Below, piece after piece: positions 17,969 through 27,700 of a DNA stretch of 64,000 nt. The position numbers and the translations under genes were made by a program. The stretch spans positions 107,792-171,791 of the forward strand of contig NZ_JAKVIL010000012.1 of NCBI RefSeq assembly GCF_022601675.1, given 5' to 3'. Source of the DNA: Ancylobacter gelatini. Its GTDB lineage: Bacteria > Pseudomonadota > Alphaproteobacteria > Rhizobiales > Xanthobacteraceae. The notes beneath the pieces were generated by a model that saw only the letters and a program-made list of their open reading frames with translations, was not told where the DNA came from and ran no database searches. Every line of letters starts with the position of its first letter. The first letter of the stretch is position 1.

Positions 17969-18694
17969 ATGAGTCGTGTAGCGTTGGTAACGGGCGGCAC
18001 TCGCGGCATTGGCGCGGCGGTGTGCCGGGCGCTGAAGGATGCCGGATACACCGTCGCCGCGAATTATGCCGGCAATGACGAAGCCGCTGCCGCCTTCACG
18101 AGGGAAACCGGCATCGCGACCTTCAAATGGGACGTGTCCGATTTCAACGCCTGCAAGGCCGGCGTCGCCGAAGTGGCCGCCAAGCTCGGTCCTGTCGACG
18201 TGCTGGTGAACAATGCCGGCATCACCCGCGACGGCATGCTGCACAAGATGTCGCCCGAGCAGTGGTATGCGGTGATCAACACCAACCTCAACTCGGTGTT
18301 CAATATGTGCCGGCAGGTGATCGAGGGCATGCGCGACCGCAATTTCGGCCGCATCGTCACCATCTCCTCCATCAACGGCCAGAAGGGCCAGATGGGCCAG
18401 ACCAATTATTCCGCCGCCAAGGCCGGCGAGATCGGCTTCACCAAGGCGCTGGCGCAGGAAAACGCCCGCAAGGGCATCACCGTCAACGCGATCTGCCCCG
18501 GCTATATCGGCACCGAGATGGTGCGCGCCATGCCGCAGGACGTGCTCGACAAGCATGTGCTGCCGCTGATCCCCGTCGGCCGCCTCGGCGAACCCGAGGA
18601 AATCGCGCGCTGCGTGGTGTTTCTCGTGGCGGACGAAGCAGCCTTCATCACCGGCTCGACGCTCACCGCCAATGGCGGGCAGTACATGGCCTGA
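17969..18694 (+). CDS. phaB: Acetoacetyl-CoA reductase PhaB
   Basis: PhaB is an SDR-family enzyme reducing acetoacetyl-CoA to (R)-3-hydroxybutyryl-CoA with NADPH. The 241-aa product has the cofactor motif TGGTRGIG, the NNAG motif, and the catalytic region SSINGQKGQMGQTNYSAAKAG with Tyr and Lys. The region FKWDVSDF and the QKGQMGQ segment are specific to PhaB. ATG 17969 is preceded by GAGGGGAAG; the frame is open further upstream, but family length decides the start. Confidence 0.97.
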   Translation: MSRVALVTGGTRGIGAAVCRALKDAGYTVAANYAGNDEAAAAFTRETGIATFKWDVSDFNACKAGVAEVAAKLGPVDVLVNNAGITRDGMLHKMSPEQWYAVINTNLNSVFNMCRQVIEGMRDRNFGRIVTISSINGQKGQMGQTNYSAAKAGEIGFTKALAQENARKGITVNAICPGYIGTEMVRAMPQDVLDKHVLPLIPVGRLGEPEEIARCVVFLVADEAAFITGSTLTANGGQYMA

Positions 18695-18846
18695 CGCGTT
18701 GCGGGCGGCGGGCACGGGTCCCGGCGCCCGCCATGCCGGCCCGCCTGGCACACCCCGGCGCCCGGCGGGCGCGCCGGGGCAATCCCCGGATGCGCGGGGC
18801 GGCGAATTGGGTTAAGCGGGGCTTCCCGCCTTCCGGTAGCCTCGCC

Positions 18847-19713
18847 ATGTCCCGTCTCTCCGCCACGCTGATCGGCTTCACCGCCATCCTGCTCTGGGCG
18901 AGCCTCGCGCTCGCGACCTCTGCCACCGGGGCGGTGCCGCCGTTCCTGCTCACCGCGTTGACTTTCTTCATCGGCGGCATGGTCGGGCTGGTCGCCGCCG
19001 TGGCGCGCGGTGTCGGGCTGTCCGTGCTGCGCCAGCCCTGGCCGGTGTGGCTGCACGGCGTCGGCGGGCTGTTCGGCTACCACTTCTTCTACTTCTCGGC
19101 ACTGAAGCTGGCCCCGCCCGCGGAGGCCGGGCTGATCGCCTATCTGTGGCCGTTGCTGATCGTGCTGCTCTCGGCCTTCCTGCCGGGAGAGCGCCTGCGG
19201 CCCGCCCATATCGCCGGCGCGCTGATGGGACTGGCGGGAACCGTCGTGCTGCTGGGCGCCAAGGCCGGCGGCTTCGGCTTCTCCCCGGCCTATGTGCCCG
19301 GCTATGCGGCGGCTGCGGTGTGCGCGGTGGTGTGGGCGGTCTACTCGGTCGCCTCGCGACGCTTCCAGGCGGTGCCGACCGATGTGGTGGCCGGCTTCTG
19401 CCTCGCCACCGCCGCGCTTTCCGCGCTGTGCCATGTGCTGTTCGAGCCGTCGGTCTGGCCGTCGGGGGCGCGGGAGTGGATGGCGGTGGTGGCGCTTGGC
19501 ATCGGGCCGGTGGGCATCGCCTTCTACACCTGGGACATCGGCATGAAGCGTGGCGACATCCGCCTGCTCGGCGTCGCCTCCTATGCCGCGCCGGTGCTGT
19601 CGACCCTGTTGCTGGTCGCGGCGGGCTTTGCGCAGGCCACCTGGTCGCTTGGCATCGCGTGCGCGCTGATCGTCGGTGGGGCGGTGGTGGCGACGCTGCT
19701 GGCGCGGCGCTGA
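18847..19713 (+). CDS. YddG-like EamA/DMT family exporter
   Basis: The 288-aa product is a ten-span drug/metabolite transporter built from two EamA repeats, with the start MSRLSATLIGFTAILLWASL, the loop FGYHFFYFSALKLAPPAEAGLIAYLWPLLIV (quoted in part) and the second repeat GPVGIAFYTWDIGMKRGD. These features resemble YddG, which exports aromatic amino acids and other metabolites. Starkeya novella YddG is the structurally characterised member of this group, and this window appears to come from a related organism. Substrate assignment is by similarity of pattern only. It lies downstream of phaB, separated by a GC-rich hairpin region. Confidence 0.82.
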   Translation: MSRLSATLIGFTAILLWASLALATSATGAVPPFLLTALTFFIGGMVGLVAAVARGVGLSVLRQPWPVWLHGVGGLFGYHFFYFSALKLAPPAEAGLIAYLWPLLIVLLSAFLPGERLRPAHIAGALMGLAGTVVLLGAKAGGFGFSPAYVPGYAAAAVCAVVWAVYSVASRRFQAVPTDVVAGFCLATAALSALCHVLFEPSVWPSGAREWMAVVALGIGPVGIAFYTWDIGMKRGDIRLLGVASYAAPVLSTLLLVAAGFAQATWSLGIACALIVGGAVVATLLARR

Positions 19714-19725
19714 CCGTTTCGGGAG

Positions 19726-20163
19726 CTAGCCCGGCGTCCAGTCCTGCGCGGCCAGCTCGAAGCCGGCAAATTCGAACCCCGGCGCCACGGTGCAGCCGAC
19801 CAGCGTCCAGTCGCCGAGGCTCTGCGCCGCCTGCCAGGCTCCGCGCGGCACGACACCCTGAGGCTCTTCGCCCGCGATCACATCCGGGCCCAGCACGAAG
19901 CGGTGCACGGGGCCGGCATCGTTGACGGCAATGGATAGTTCCAGCGGCGCGCCGGCATGCCAGTGCCAGATCTCCACGGCGTCGACCCGATGCCAGTGCG
20001 AGCGCTCACCGGCCGGCAGCAGGAAATAGATCGCGGTGGAGGCGGAGCGCCCATCTTCCAACCGGTGCTCGTCGCGGAAGGTCTCGCGGAAATAGCCGCC
20101 TTCCGGGTGCGGCTTCAGCCCCAGCCGGGCGATGATGTCGGCGGCGGAGGGAGACGGCTCCAT
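19726..20163 (-). CDS. Cupin family protein (DUF985)
   Basis: The 145-aa product has the single-cupin pattern of the DUF985 family: LGLKPHPEGGYFRETFRDE, TAIYFLLPAGERSHWHRVDA with likely metal-site histidines, EIWHWHAGAPLEL and VPRGAWQAAQ. Function is unknown; family members are compact beta barrels. It starts 3 nt after the gloB stop, so the two are one transcription unit. Confidence 0.88.
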   Translation of the reverse strand: MEPSPSAADIIARLGLKPHPEGGYFRETFRDEHRLEDGRSASTAIYFLLPAGERSHWHRVDAVEIWHWHAGAPLELSIAVNDAGPVHRFVLGPDVIAGEEPQGVVPRGAWQAAQSLGDWTLVGCTVAPGFEFAGFELAAQDWTPG

Positions 20164-20166
20164 GGC

Positions 20167-20940
20167 TCAGCCCTTGAAGCGGTTCTTCAGCGCACGCAAC
20201 TCGGTGAATACCGCTCCGGGCTCGGCGCCGGGCAGGCCAAGGGAGGCGGCAAGCTCCGGGTCGTCAGCATGCAGGAACGGATTGGTCGCCTTCTCCGCGC
20301 CGATCGTGGTGGGCAGCGTCGGCTTGCCCGCCGCGCGCAATGCCTCGACCTCTTTGGCGCGAACCTGCAGTTCCGCGTTGTCGGGTTCGACGCTGAGCGC
20401 AAAGCGGGCATTGGCCAGTGTGTATTCGTGTCCGCAATAGACCGAGATGTCGTCGGGCAGGGCGCGCAGGCGCGTGAGCGATTCCCACAGCACCGGCGGG
20501 TCGCATTCGAACGGGCGCCCGCAGCCCATGACGAAGAGCGTGTCGCCCGAGAACAGCAGCCGCTCCCCCTCGAACAGGAACACGATGTGCCCCTTGGTGT
20601 GGCCGGGGGTTTCGAGCACCCGGCCGACCAGGCTGCCGACCGCCACCGGATCGCCGTCCACCACGGCGAAATCCAGCCCGGGAATCGTGTCGCGCTCGGC
20701 GCGCGGGCCGATCACGGTCGCCCCATAGCGCTCCTTGAGCGCCACCACGCCATCAATATGGTCGGTGTGGTGATGCGTGACCAGGATATGGGTGAGAGTC
20801 CAGTTCTCGCGCTCCAGCGCGGCAAGGATCGGGGCCACCTCCGGCGCGTCGACGACGGCGGTGGCCTCGGTCACGGTATCGCGCAGCAGGACCGCGTAAT
20901 TATCTGCGAGGCAGGGAATGAGACGTAACTCGACGGACAT
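20167..20940 (-). CDS. gloB: Hydroxyacylglutathione hydrolase (glyoxalase II)
   Basis: GloB hydrolyses S-D-lactoylglutathione to D-lactate and glutathione, finishing methylglyoxal detoxification. The 257-aa product has the metallo-beta-lactamase motif THHHTDH, then VLETPGHTKGHIVFLF, GDTLFVMGCGR and YCGHEYTLANARFA, which is diagnostic for glyoxalase II rather than other members. The C-terminal part has NPFLHADDPEL, typical for the glutathione-binding region. It is the first gene of a two-gene unit with the DUF985 cupin. A glyoxalase I-like gene is at 9232-9627. Confidence 0.96.
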   Translation of the reverse strand: MSVELRLIPCLADNYAVLLRDTVTEATAVVDAPEVAPILAALERENWTLTHILVTHHHTDHIDGVVALKERYGATVIGPRAERDTIPGLDFAVVDGDPVAVGSLVGRVLETPGHTKGHIVFLFEGERLLFSGDTLFVMGCGRPFECDPPVLWESLTRLRALPDDISVYCGHEYTLANARFALSVEPDNAELQVRAKEVEALRAAGKPTLPTTIGAEKATNPFLHADDPELAASLGLPGAEPGAVFTELRALKNRFKG

Positions 20941-20994
20941 GAGCGTTCCTCGGGTGTTGGCCTTCCCCGGCGCGCGGGAGCGAGCTTAAGCGGC

Positions 20995-21513
20995 TCAGCG
21001 GCATTCCTGCGCGGCGCGGTCGATGGCCGCCGAAATGCCGCTCAGCGAATAGGTGTCGGTGGTTACGTTACCCCGGGCCGACGTGCTCTTGACCACCACG
21101 TCGCGGCCCTTGCGCAGCGCGTCGACCAGGCGAGCCTCCTCGGCGACATTGCGCACCCAGGCGCCGGAGCCGCGCGTGTAGAGGTCGAACGAGGTCGGGC
21201 CGATGGTGAGGGTGGCATCCGAGCCTTCCTTCAGCGGGAAGCCCATCACGACGCTGACCTCGTTCTTCACGTTTTCCGCGTTGCGGGTGCTGATGAAGAA
21301 GAAGGCGGGATCGCGTGTCAGCCCGGCCGGTGCGCGGGTCTTCGGCTGGGACAGCGCATAGCAGATGCGGGAATTTCCCGTGCCGTCCTTGTAGACCCCC
21401 CAGTCGCCGAACTGCCCGACTGCCTGGGGCGCCGCCTGGGCGCTCGCGCCCGTCGCGCCGATGAAAGCCAGTGCCAGGCCGGCGAATGCCGCACGCAGAA
21501 CGCGTCGTGCCAT
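20995..21513 (-). CDS. Invasion-associated locus B (IalB) family secreted protein
   Basis: The 172-aa product from ATG 21513 has a signal peptide (MARRVLRAAFAGLALAFIGA, cleavage near ASA). The mature protein has the IalB pattern: QFGDWGVYKDGTGNSRICYA, FFFISTRNAENVKNEVSVVMG and a final conserved Cys in RAAQECR. IalB proteins are periplasmic or surface proteins common in Rhizobiales; the name comes from Bartonella and does not imply pathogenicity here. An open upstream extension to 21780 is out of family. Confidence 0.85.
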   Translation of the reverse strand: MARRVLRAAFAGLALAFIGATGASAQAAPQAVGQFGDWGVYKDGTGNSRICYALSQPKTRAPAGLTRDPAFFFISTRNAENVKNEVSVVMGFPLKEGSDATLTIGPTSFDLYTRGSGAWVRNVAEEARLVDALRKGRDVVVKSTSARGNVTTDTYSLSGISAAIDRAAQECR

Positions 21514-21739
21514 CGTCGATCTCTCCCGTGTTTCAGTGTCTGCCGCCATGCGGATACGAACGATTCTCCCTGTAAGCCGTACAGGGATATCCGCCCGGTC
21601 GGCGGCTGTGAACCCTTGGAACTCCAATGCGGTCGCTTTGCCGATCAAATGCCCGTAGAGGCATACGAATTTGGGACTGTGGTAAACGAAAGCTGAACGC
21701 GACGGCGAGATGTCCACAAGGGGCGCGCCGCTCTCACGC

Positions 21740-22141
21740 TCAGGCCCGGTTGCCCGCGCGGATGCGGTCCAGCGCCGCATGTGCGGCGGCCCGGTGGGCG
21801 GGGCTGATATGGGCCGCCAGCAGGTTCAGCGCGGTGGCGAGTACGGCGGCATCGTCGGTGAAGCCGAGTACCGGCATGAAATCGGGCACGGTATCGGCCG
21901 GCAACAGGAAATAGGCGAGCGCGCCGAACAGCATCATGCGCACGCGCATCGGAGTGCCGCGGTCGAGCGCGCAATAATAGGCGGAGGCGGCATCCTCGGC
22001 GAAGGGGATACGCGCGGCGCCGGCCTTCATTTTGGCCCAGAAGCCGGTGCGTACCCGGCGTTCATCTTCACCGCTCCGTGCAAAATCCGCCGGATCGTCA
22101 TCGATGTCGGGGCTGAAAGACGGGTCGCTGGTCACGGCCAC
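21740..22141 (-). CDS. YkvA family (DUF1232) membrane protein
   Basis: The 133-aa product has an acidic N-terminus and the DUF1232 core: AYYCALDRGTPMRVRMMLFGALAYFLLPADTVPDFMP in the family order (quoted only in outline: ALAYFLLPADTVPD is the signature) followed by GFTDDAAVLATALNLL. One to two membrane helices are expected. Function is unknown. It lies 58 nt after thpR on the same strand and is probably co-transcribed with it. Confidence 0.88.
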   Translation of the reverse strand: MAVTSDPSFSPDIDDDPADFARSGEDERRVRTGFWAKMKAGAARIPFAEDAASAYYCALDRGTPMRVRMMLFGALAYFLLPADTVPDFMPVLGFTDDAAVLATALNLLAAHISPAHRAAAHAALDRIRAGNRA

Positions 22142-22199
22142 CTCGCGGTTCTCCTGTTACTCACATGAGATGGTCGCTGCAGGCGGCCGGCGCAATGGT

Positions 22200-22733
22200 T
22201 TACAGGAGCGGATAGGCCGCCTCGACCCGGTAGGGCCCGCCGCCGACCGAATCGCGCGAGGAGAACAGCACGAAGCGCGAGACCTCGAAGCTGGGGCTGC
22301 GGAAATAGCCGCGCAGGGCGAGATAGTCCGCCACCTGCCGCGGGGCGGCGTCGCGCAGCCGGGCCAGCGTCACATGCGGCTTGAAATTGCGCCCCTCGGG
22401 AGGCAGGCCGATGCGCTTCATCGCCCGCTCATGTTCGGCCTGCAGGTCGTTGAGCGCGCTGGAAGCCTTCACGGCGGCGAAGATGGCGCGGGGCTTGTGG
22501 TTGCCGAACTGGTCCACCCCGTCGAGCGTGAGGTCGAAGCCGAAGCGGTCGATCTCGTCGAGCGCGGCGGCGGCGTCACGGGCGACCGCGTGGTCGACAT
22601 CGCCGATGAAGCGCAGCGTGACGTGATAGAATTCCGGGTCGATCCAGCGAGCGCCCGGCAGGCCGCCACGCAGCATGGACAGTGCGCTCGCAACGCCTGT
22701 GGGAATTTCGAGGGCGGTGAAGAGCCGCGGCAT
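22200..22733 (-). CDS. thpR: RNA 2',3'-cyclic phosphodiesterase ThpR
   Basis: ThpR (also called LigT) opens 2',3'-cyclic phosphates on RNA. The 177-aa product has the two HxTx motifs of the 2H phosphoesterase superfamily: H37-V-T-L in DPEFYHVTLRF and H120-V-T-L in FKPHVTLARL. The start MPRLFTALEIP at 22733 is typical. The gene is divergent from the MOSC-domain gene and upstream of ykvA-like 21740. Confidence 0.95.
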   Translation of the reverse strand: MPRLFTALEIPTGVASALSMLRGGLPGARWIDPEFYHVTLRFIGDVDHAVARDAAAALDEIDRFGFDLTLDGVDQFGNHKPRAIFAAVKASSALNDLQAEHERAMKRIGLPPEGRNFKPHVTLARLRDAAPRQVADYLALRGYFRSPSFEVSRFVLFSSRDSVGGGPYRVEAAYPLL

Positions 22734-22909
22734 GGCCAGCCTCCCGTGTTTCCTCGATGGAAACAGAACGAATTGATACGGATTCGCCGCGTCAGGAAAA
22801 GCGGAAAATGCGACATGCCTAAAACACAAGCATGGCCGGGTGGTGGCGCGCCGGCCGGCTGCTCTCGCCAAGCTGACGGCGCTGCCCGAAGCCTGTAGGA
22901 TACTCCACG

Positions 22910-23842
22910 ATGACCGAATCGATTGACGATAACGACCCGCCCGCCATTGACCCGTCCACCGCTGCTTCCGCCCCGGAAGCGCCCGGTGGGGACGAGGCCG
23001 TGCTCGCGCCTCCGCCCTCGGATGTGGACGTGGTGGAGGACGCTGTGGTTCCGGCTGAGCTGTCCGGGCCAATCACATTTGCCAGCGTCGCCTCGATGTA
23101 CCGCTACCCGGTGAAGGGGCTGACGCCGGAACGGCTGGAACTGGTGGAACTGGAGACCGGGCAGTATTTCCCCGGCGACCGGCTGTTCGCCATCGAGAAC
23201 GGGCCCTCTGGCTTCGTGCCCGAAGCACCGGCCTTCCAGCCCAAGATCAAGTTCCTGATGCTGATGCGCAATGAGCGCCTCGCGGCGCTTGATGCCCGCT
23301 ATGACGATGCCACCGGCGAATTGATCATCGAGCAGGATGCCGAAGAGGTCGTGCGTGGCAAATTGACCACGGAAGCCGGCCGCGAGGCGATCGAGGGTTT
23401 CTTCCAGCGTTACGCCCGCTACGAGTTGCGCGGCGCGCCGCGCGTTCTGGAGGCGCCATCGGGCTTCCGCTTCGTGGACACCACCGAGGGGTATATCTCG
23501 CTGATCAATCTGGCGAGTTGCCGGGCGCTCGGCGAGATCATCGGCCAGGAGGTCGACCCGCTGCGGTTCCGGGCCAATCTCTATCTCGACGGCATGGAGC
23601 CGTGGGAGGAGTTCGATCTGGTCGGCCACACCATTGAAATCGGCACCGAGGTGCGACTGCGGGTGACCCAGCGCATCTTCCGCTGCGCCGCCACCAATGT
23701 GGACCCGGTGACCGCCAAGCGCGACCTGGAAATCCCCGCCACGCTGATGCGCAGCTTCGGCCACACCGATTGCGGCATCTTCGCAGAGGTGGAGCGTGGC
23801 GGCCTGATCGGCGAAGGGGACGAGGTCCGCATCGTGCTGTGA
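22910..23842 (+). CDS. MOSC domain protein (mARC/YcbX-like)
   Basis: The 310-aa product has an acidic, Pro/Ala-rich N-terminal extension (residues 1-50), a MOSC N-terminal beta-barrel (about 55-150, ASMYRYPVKGLTPERLELVEL) and a MOSC domain (about 165-310). MOSC proteins carry the molybdenum cofactor; Cys259 in IFRCAATNVDP is the expected molybdenum ligand. Related proteins reduce N-hydroxylated compounds with partner electron carriers. No fused ferredoxin domain is present, so a separate partner would be required. Confidence 0.88.
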   Translation: MTESIDDNDPPAIDPSTAASAPEAPGGDEAVLAPPPSDVDVVEDAVVPAELSGPITFASVASMYRYPVKGLTPERLELVELETGQYFPGDRLFAIENGPSGFVPEAPAFQPKIKFLMLMRNERLAALDARYDDATGELIIEQDAEEVVRGKLTTEAGREAIEGFFQRYARYELRGAPRVLEAPSGFRFVDTTEGYISLINLASCRALGEIIGQEVDPLRFRANLYLDGMEPWEEFDLVGHTIEIGTEVRLRVTQRIFRCAATNVDPVTAKRDLEIPATLMRSFGHTDCGIFAEVERGGLIGEGDEVRIVL

Positions 23843-23876
23843 CGCGCGGTCTGCCGTGTCCGTCGTTCCAAAATGC

Positions 23877-23908
23877 AAACAGCCCGGTCAATGACCGGGC
23901 TGTTTTCG
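23877..23908. terminator. Bidirectional terminator between the MOSC and DUF4167 genes
   Basis: AAACAGCCCGGTC (23877-23889) pairs over 13 bp with GACCGGGCTGTTT (23893-23905) around a 3-nt loop, with T-runs in both directions. It separates two convergent genes. Confidence 0.88.
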
Positions 23909-23936
23909 ATTCAGCGTTGCGCGAAGCGCGCAGGGA

Positions 23937-25109
23937 TCACTCTCCGACTTCCACCGGCTCGGTCGGCGCGCCTTCCTCGTCGGCGCGGCGATAGCGGCGA
24001 CGCCGGGTGCGCGGCGCGGCGCGGGCTTCCCCATCCTCGGCAGCGGCTTCCGGTACGGAGGCGGGTTCTGCTGCGACGGGCTCCGGCGCGGCAGCCTCCG
24101 GCGCGGCCGCCTTGGCGACGCGGGGACGGCGCGGCGCGGGCTTCTCGGCTCGCGGCGCGGCTTCGGCGGGCGCCTGGGCCTGGGCCTGGGCCGGGGGCTC
24201 GCTCACCGGCGCCGGAGCCTGGGCGGCCACGGGCAGGGCGCTGCTCTGGGTGATGAAGGCGGGAAGGCCGATCTCGGCCTCGACATGCGGACCGAGCGAG
24301 GGCTGGGGCTGCTGCGCGGGATCGCGATAGTCAGTGTCGCGGTTTTCGCGAAATTCGCGGTTCTCGCGCGGCTCGCGATAGGGGGAGCGCCCCTCATTGC
24401 GCTGCCAGCGCCCTTCGCGCGGCTGGTCGCCATCACGGGGCGCGCGATCCTCGCGCGGGCCACGGTCGTCACGCGGACCGCGATCCTCGCGGGGGCCGCG
24501 ATCATCACGCGCCGCACGATCCTCGCGGGGGAACCGATCCTCGCGGGGGCCACGATCTTCTCGCGGGCCGCGGTCATCACGGTTGCCGCGGTCATCGCGC
24601 TGGCCGCGTTCCTGGTGGCGATCGTTGCGGTCGAAATTCCGGTCGCGGTTGTCGCGGCGCTGCTGGCCGTTGCCCTCGCGGTAGAAATCGCGCTGGCCGC
24701 CGTCCCGCTGACCGCTATTCTCGCGCGGGCCATTGCTCTCGCGCTGCATCTGCGGCTGCGGAGCCTGACCTTCGGAGCCGGTCTCCTCGAAATCGAACTC
24801 CTCTTCGTCCTCGTCCGGCCGCTGGAACGGCTGGCCTTGAACGCCGAACTGCGCCTGCGCGGCGGCGATGATGCGGTAATAATGCTCGGCGTGCTGGAGA
24901 TAGTTCTCCGCGGCAACCGGATCGCTCGACGCCTGCGCATCACGCGCAAGCTGCATGTATTTCTCGGCGATAGTCTGCGCGGTGCCGCGCACCTTCACAT
25001 CCGGGCCGTTCGATTCATAAACCCGGGTGAGCGGGTTCTGACTGCGCCGGTTATTATTATTGTTGTTATTCCGGCTACGCATACGCTTCTGCTGGTTGTT
25101 ATTTCGCAT
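23937..25109 (-). CDS. DUF4167 domain protein with Arg/Asp repeats
   Basis: The 390-aa product starts MRNNNQQKRMRSRNNNNNNN, then carries the DUF4167 domain (about residues 20-85: NPLTRVYESNGPDVKVRGTA, YMQLARDAQAS, NYLQHAEHYYRI). Residues about 168-224 are a degenerate array of six-residue units of the DRGPRE type, and the C-terminal part is Ala/Pro-rich ending in a basic RTRRRRYRR segment. The Asn- and Arg-rich composition suggests nucleic-acid, probably RNA, binding; function is not established. It is the last gene of the minus-strand series from lysC. ATG 25109 is preceded by GAG-rich sequence. Confidence 0.9.
   Translation of the reverse strand: MRNNNQQKRMRSRNNNNNNNRRSQNPLTRVYESNGPDVKVRGTAQTIAEKYMQLARDAQASSDPVAAENYLQHAEHYYRIIAAAQAQFGVQGQPFQRPDEDEEEFDFEETGSEGQAPQPQMQRESNGPRENSGQRDGGQRDFYREGNGQQRRDNRDRNFDRNDRHQERGQRDDRGNRDDRGPREDRGPREDRFPREDRAARDDRGPREDRGPRDDRGPREDRAPRDGDQPREGRWQRNEGRSPYREPRENREFRENRDTDYRDPAQQPQPSLGPHVEAEIGLPAFITQSSALPVAAQAPAPVSEPPAQAQAQAPAEAAPRAEKPAPRRPRVAKAAAPEAAAPEPVAAEPASVPEAAAEDGEARAAPRTRRRRYRRADEEGAPTEPVEVGE
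24437..24605. repeat. Degenerate 18-nt tandem repeat inside the DUF4167 gene
   Basis: On the minus strand about nine imperfect 18-nt units encode DRGPRE/DRAPRD-type hexapeptides. Units differ by single substitutions, indicating past expansion by slippage or unequal crossing over within the coding frame. Confidence 0.7.
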
Positions 25110-25703
25110 CGAGTTTTCTCTAGTGCCGATACGCGCTCGGCCCGAACCCGCTGAAATCGCACGGGCTCCGGTCGATCCGGTGAAGGGCGAGCCAGTCGCC
25201 TCTATGATTGCCGTTCCGCTCACTTCAGCCGTCAGCCGTCATGAATGGCGCGTCAGGGGAAATCTTGTCCTCAGTTCACAGCACGCAACGCCGCTCGGAG
25301 CCCTGAAAAAGGCCCGGCACGTTCCGCCGATCGCTGCCGACCATCGGACCACTACCATGGGAGCGCATCGCAATGATGCTATCCGGCCAGCCTGTCGGAC
25401 GGTGCCAATTCCGGCGGTGTCCAAGCTGGTCGCTGATCCGGCCCGCGCACATCGCCATGCGCCAGCCAACCCCATGTTTCATCGTGCAACTTCAACGCCG
25501 CACACGACAAACCTGTGAAGCTCTCGTTCCTGCCGATCCATCGTCGCGCCTTCCGGAGCGCTTCTGTCCATGGCGACCAGGAAAGCTCAGCCCAAGCTCC
25601 CGAGATCAAGCGTTCATGTGTCAGATGATGAAGCAGGTCGATTCCTGCAATGGACACTAGTCGGTTCCAAACGGTGTTCCAAGCCCTTTTTTGTAAGTTG
25701 CGC
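25110..25703. other. Gene-poor interval between prmC and the DUF4167 gene
   Basis: This 594-nt stretch has visibly lower GC than its neighbours, notably at 25240-25700. Several short frames overlap in all registers; the longest are 25379-25657 minus (92 codons, MSIAGIDLLHHLTHERLISG) and 25373-25660 plus. None has a clear ribosome binding site or family pattern. The DUF4167 promoter must lie near 25110-25250. It may also hold decayed coding sequence. Confidence 0.4.
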
Positions 25704-26596
25704 TCAGGAAGAAACAGGATGCGTCACTATTGCGCGTGCCACGCCGGCAAGGTCTCGCCGGGCCGGGCCATCGACGGGCAGACCCTGCGCGGCCAGCAGC
25801 CGGGCGACATCAGCCTCCTGACCGATGCCAAGTTCGAGAACCGCGACACCCCCCGGCGCCAGCAGGTCGGGAAGGGCGAGGGCGATGGCGCGATAGGCGT
25901 CAAGGCCGTCCTCGCCGCCGTCCAGCGCCAGCATCGGATCATGTGCGCGCACCTCGACATCGAGGCCGGCAATATCGCTACGGGCAATATAGGGCGGATT
26001 GGAGACCACGAGATCGAAACGGCGGGTCGGGGAGGGAAAGTCGAGCGCCTGCGACCATTCGCCGACCATCACGCAGGCGCGGGAGGTGAGGCCGAACCGC
26101 GCCAGATTGTCCCGCGCCTGCCGCGCCGCTCCCTCCGCGAGGTCGATGCCGAGGCCGAAGGCGTTCGGCCGCTCGGACAGGATGGCGGCCAGGATCGCCC
26201 CGCTGCCGGTGCCGAGATCCAGCACGCGCAGCGGCGCGTCGGCATGGGGGAAGGCTTTGAGCGCGGCTTCCACCATCGTCTCGGTGTCCGGGCGCGGCAC
26301 CAGCGTGTCGGGCGAGAGCGCGAAATCGAGGCTCCAGAATTCGCGCCGGCCGGTGAGCCGTGCCAGCGGCTCGCCGGAGGCCCGCCGCGCGGCGAGCCCG
26401 GTCAGGCGGCTCGCGTCTTCCGGCGCCACCGGATGGTCGGCGCGCGCGATCAGGTCGAGATCGGTAAGGCCGAGCGCGGCCTTCAGCAGCAGCCGCGCCT
26501 CGCGGGCGGGCTCATCGAGGCCACTCCGCTCGAAATTGCGCGTCACGGCGGCAAGCAGCGCGGCGCGGGTGGTCGCCGATGCCGTGCCGGGCGAGG

Positions 26597-26600
<4 letters not shown>
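25704..26600 (-). CDS. prmC: Peptide chain release factor N5-glutamine methyltransferase
   Basis: PrmC methylates the glutamine of the GGQ motif in RF1 and RF2, which raises termination efficiency. The 298-aa product has the small N-terminal helical domain, the segment [18 protein letters not shown] (RF recognition), the SAM-binding motif DLGTGSG (128-134) and the catalytic N201-P-P-Y. Its ATG at 26600 overlaps the prfA stop by 4 nt, so the enzyme is coupled to its substrate. Confidence 0.97.

Positions 26601-27696
<1,096 letters not shown>

Positions 27697-27700
<4 letters not shown>

Noticed and set aside
24437..24605. The 18-nt repeat array as a CRISPR.
   Set aside because: Units are contiguous, in frame, and have no unique spacers; they are part of a coding gene.
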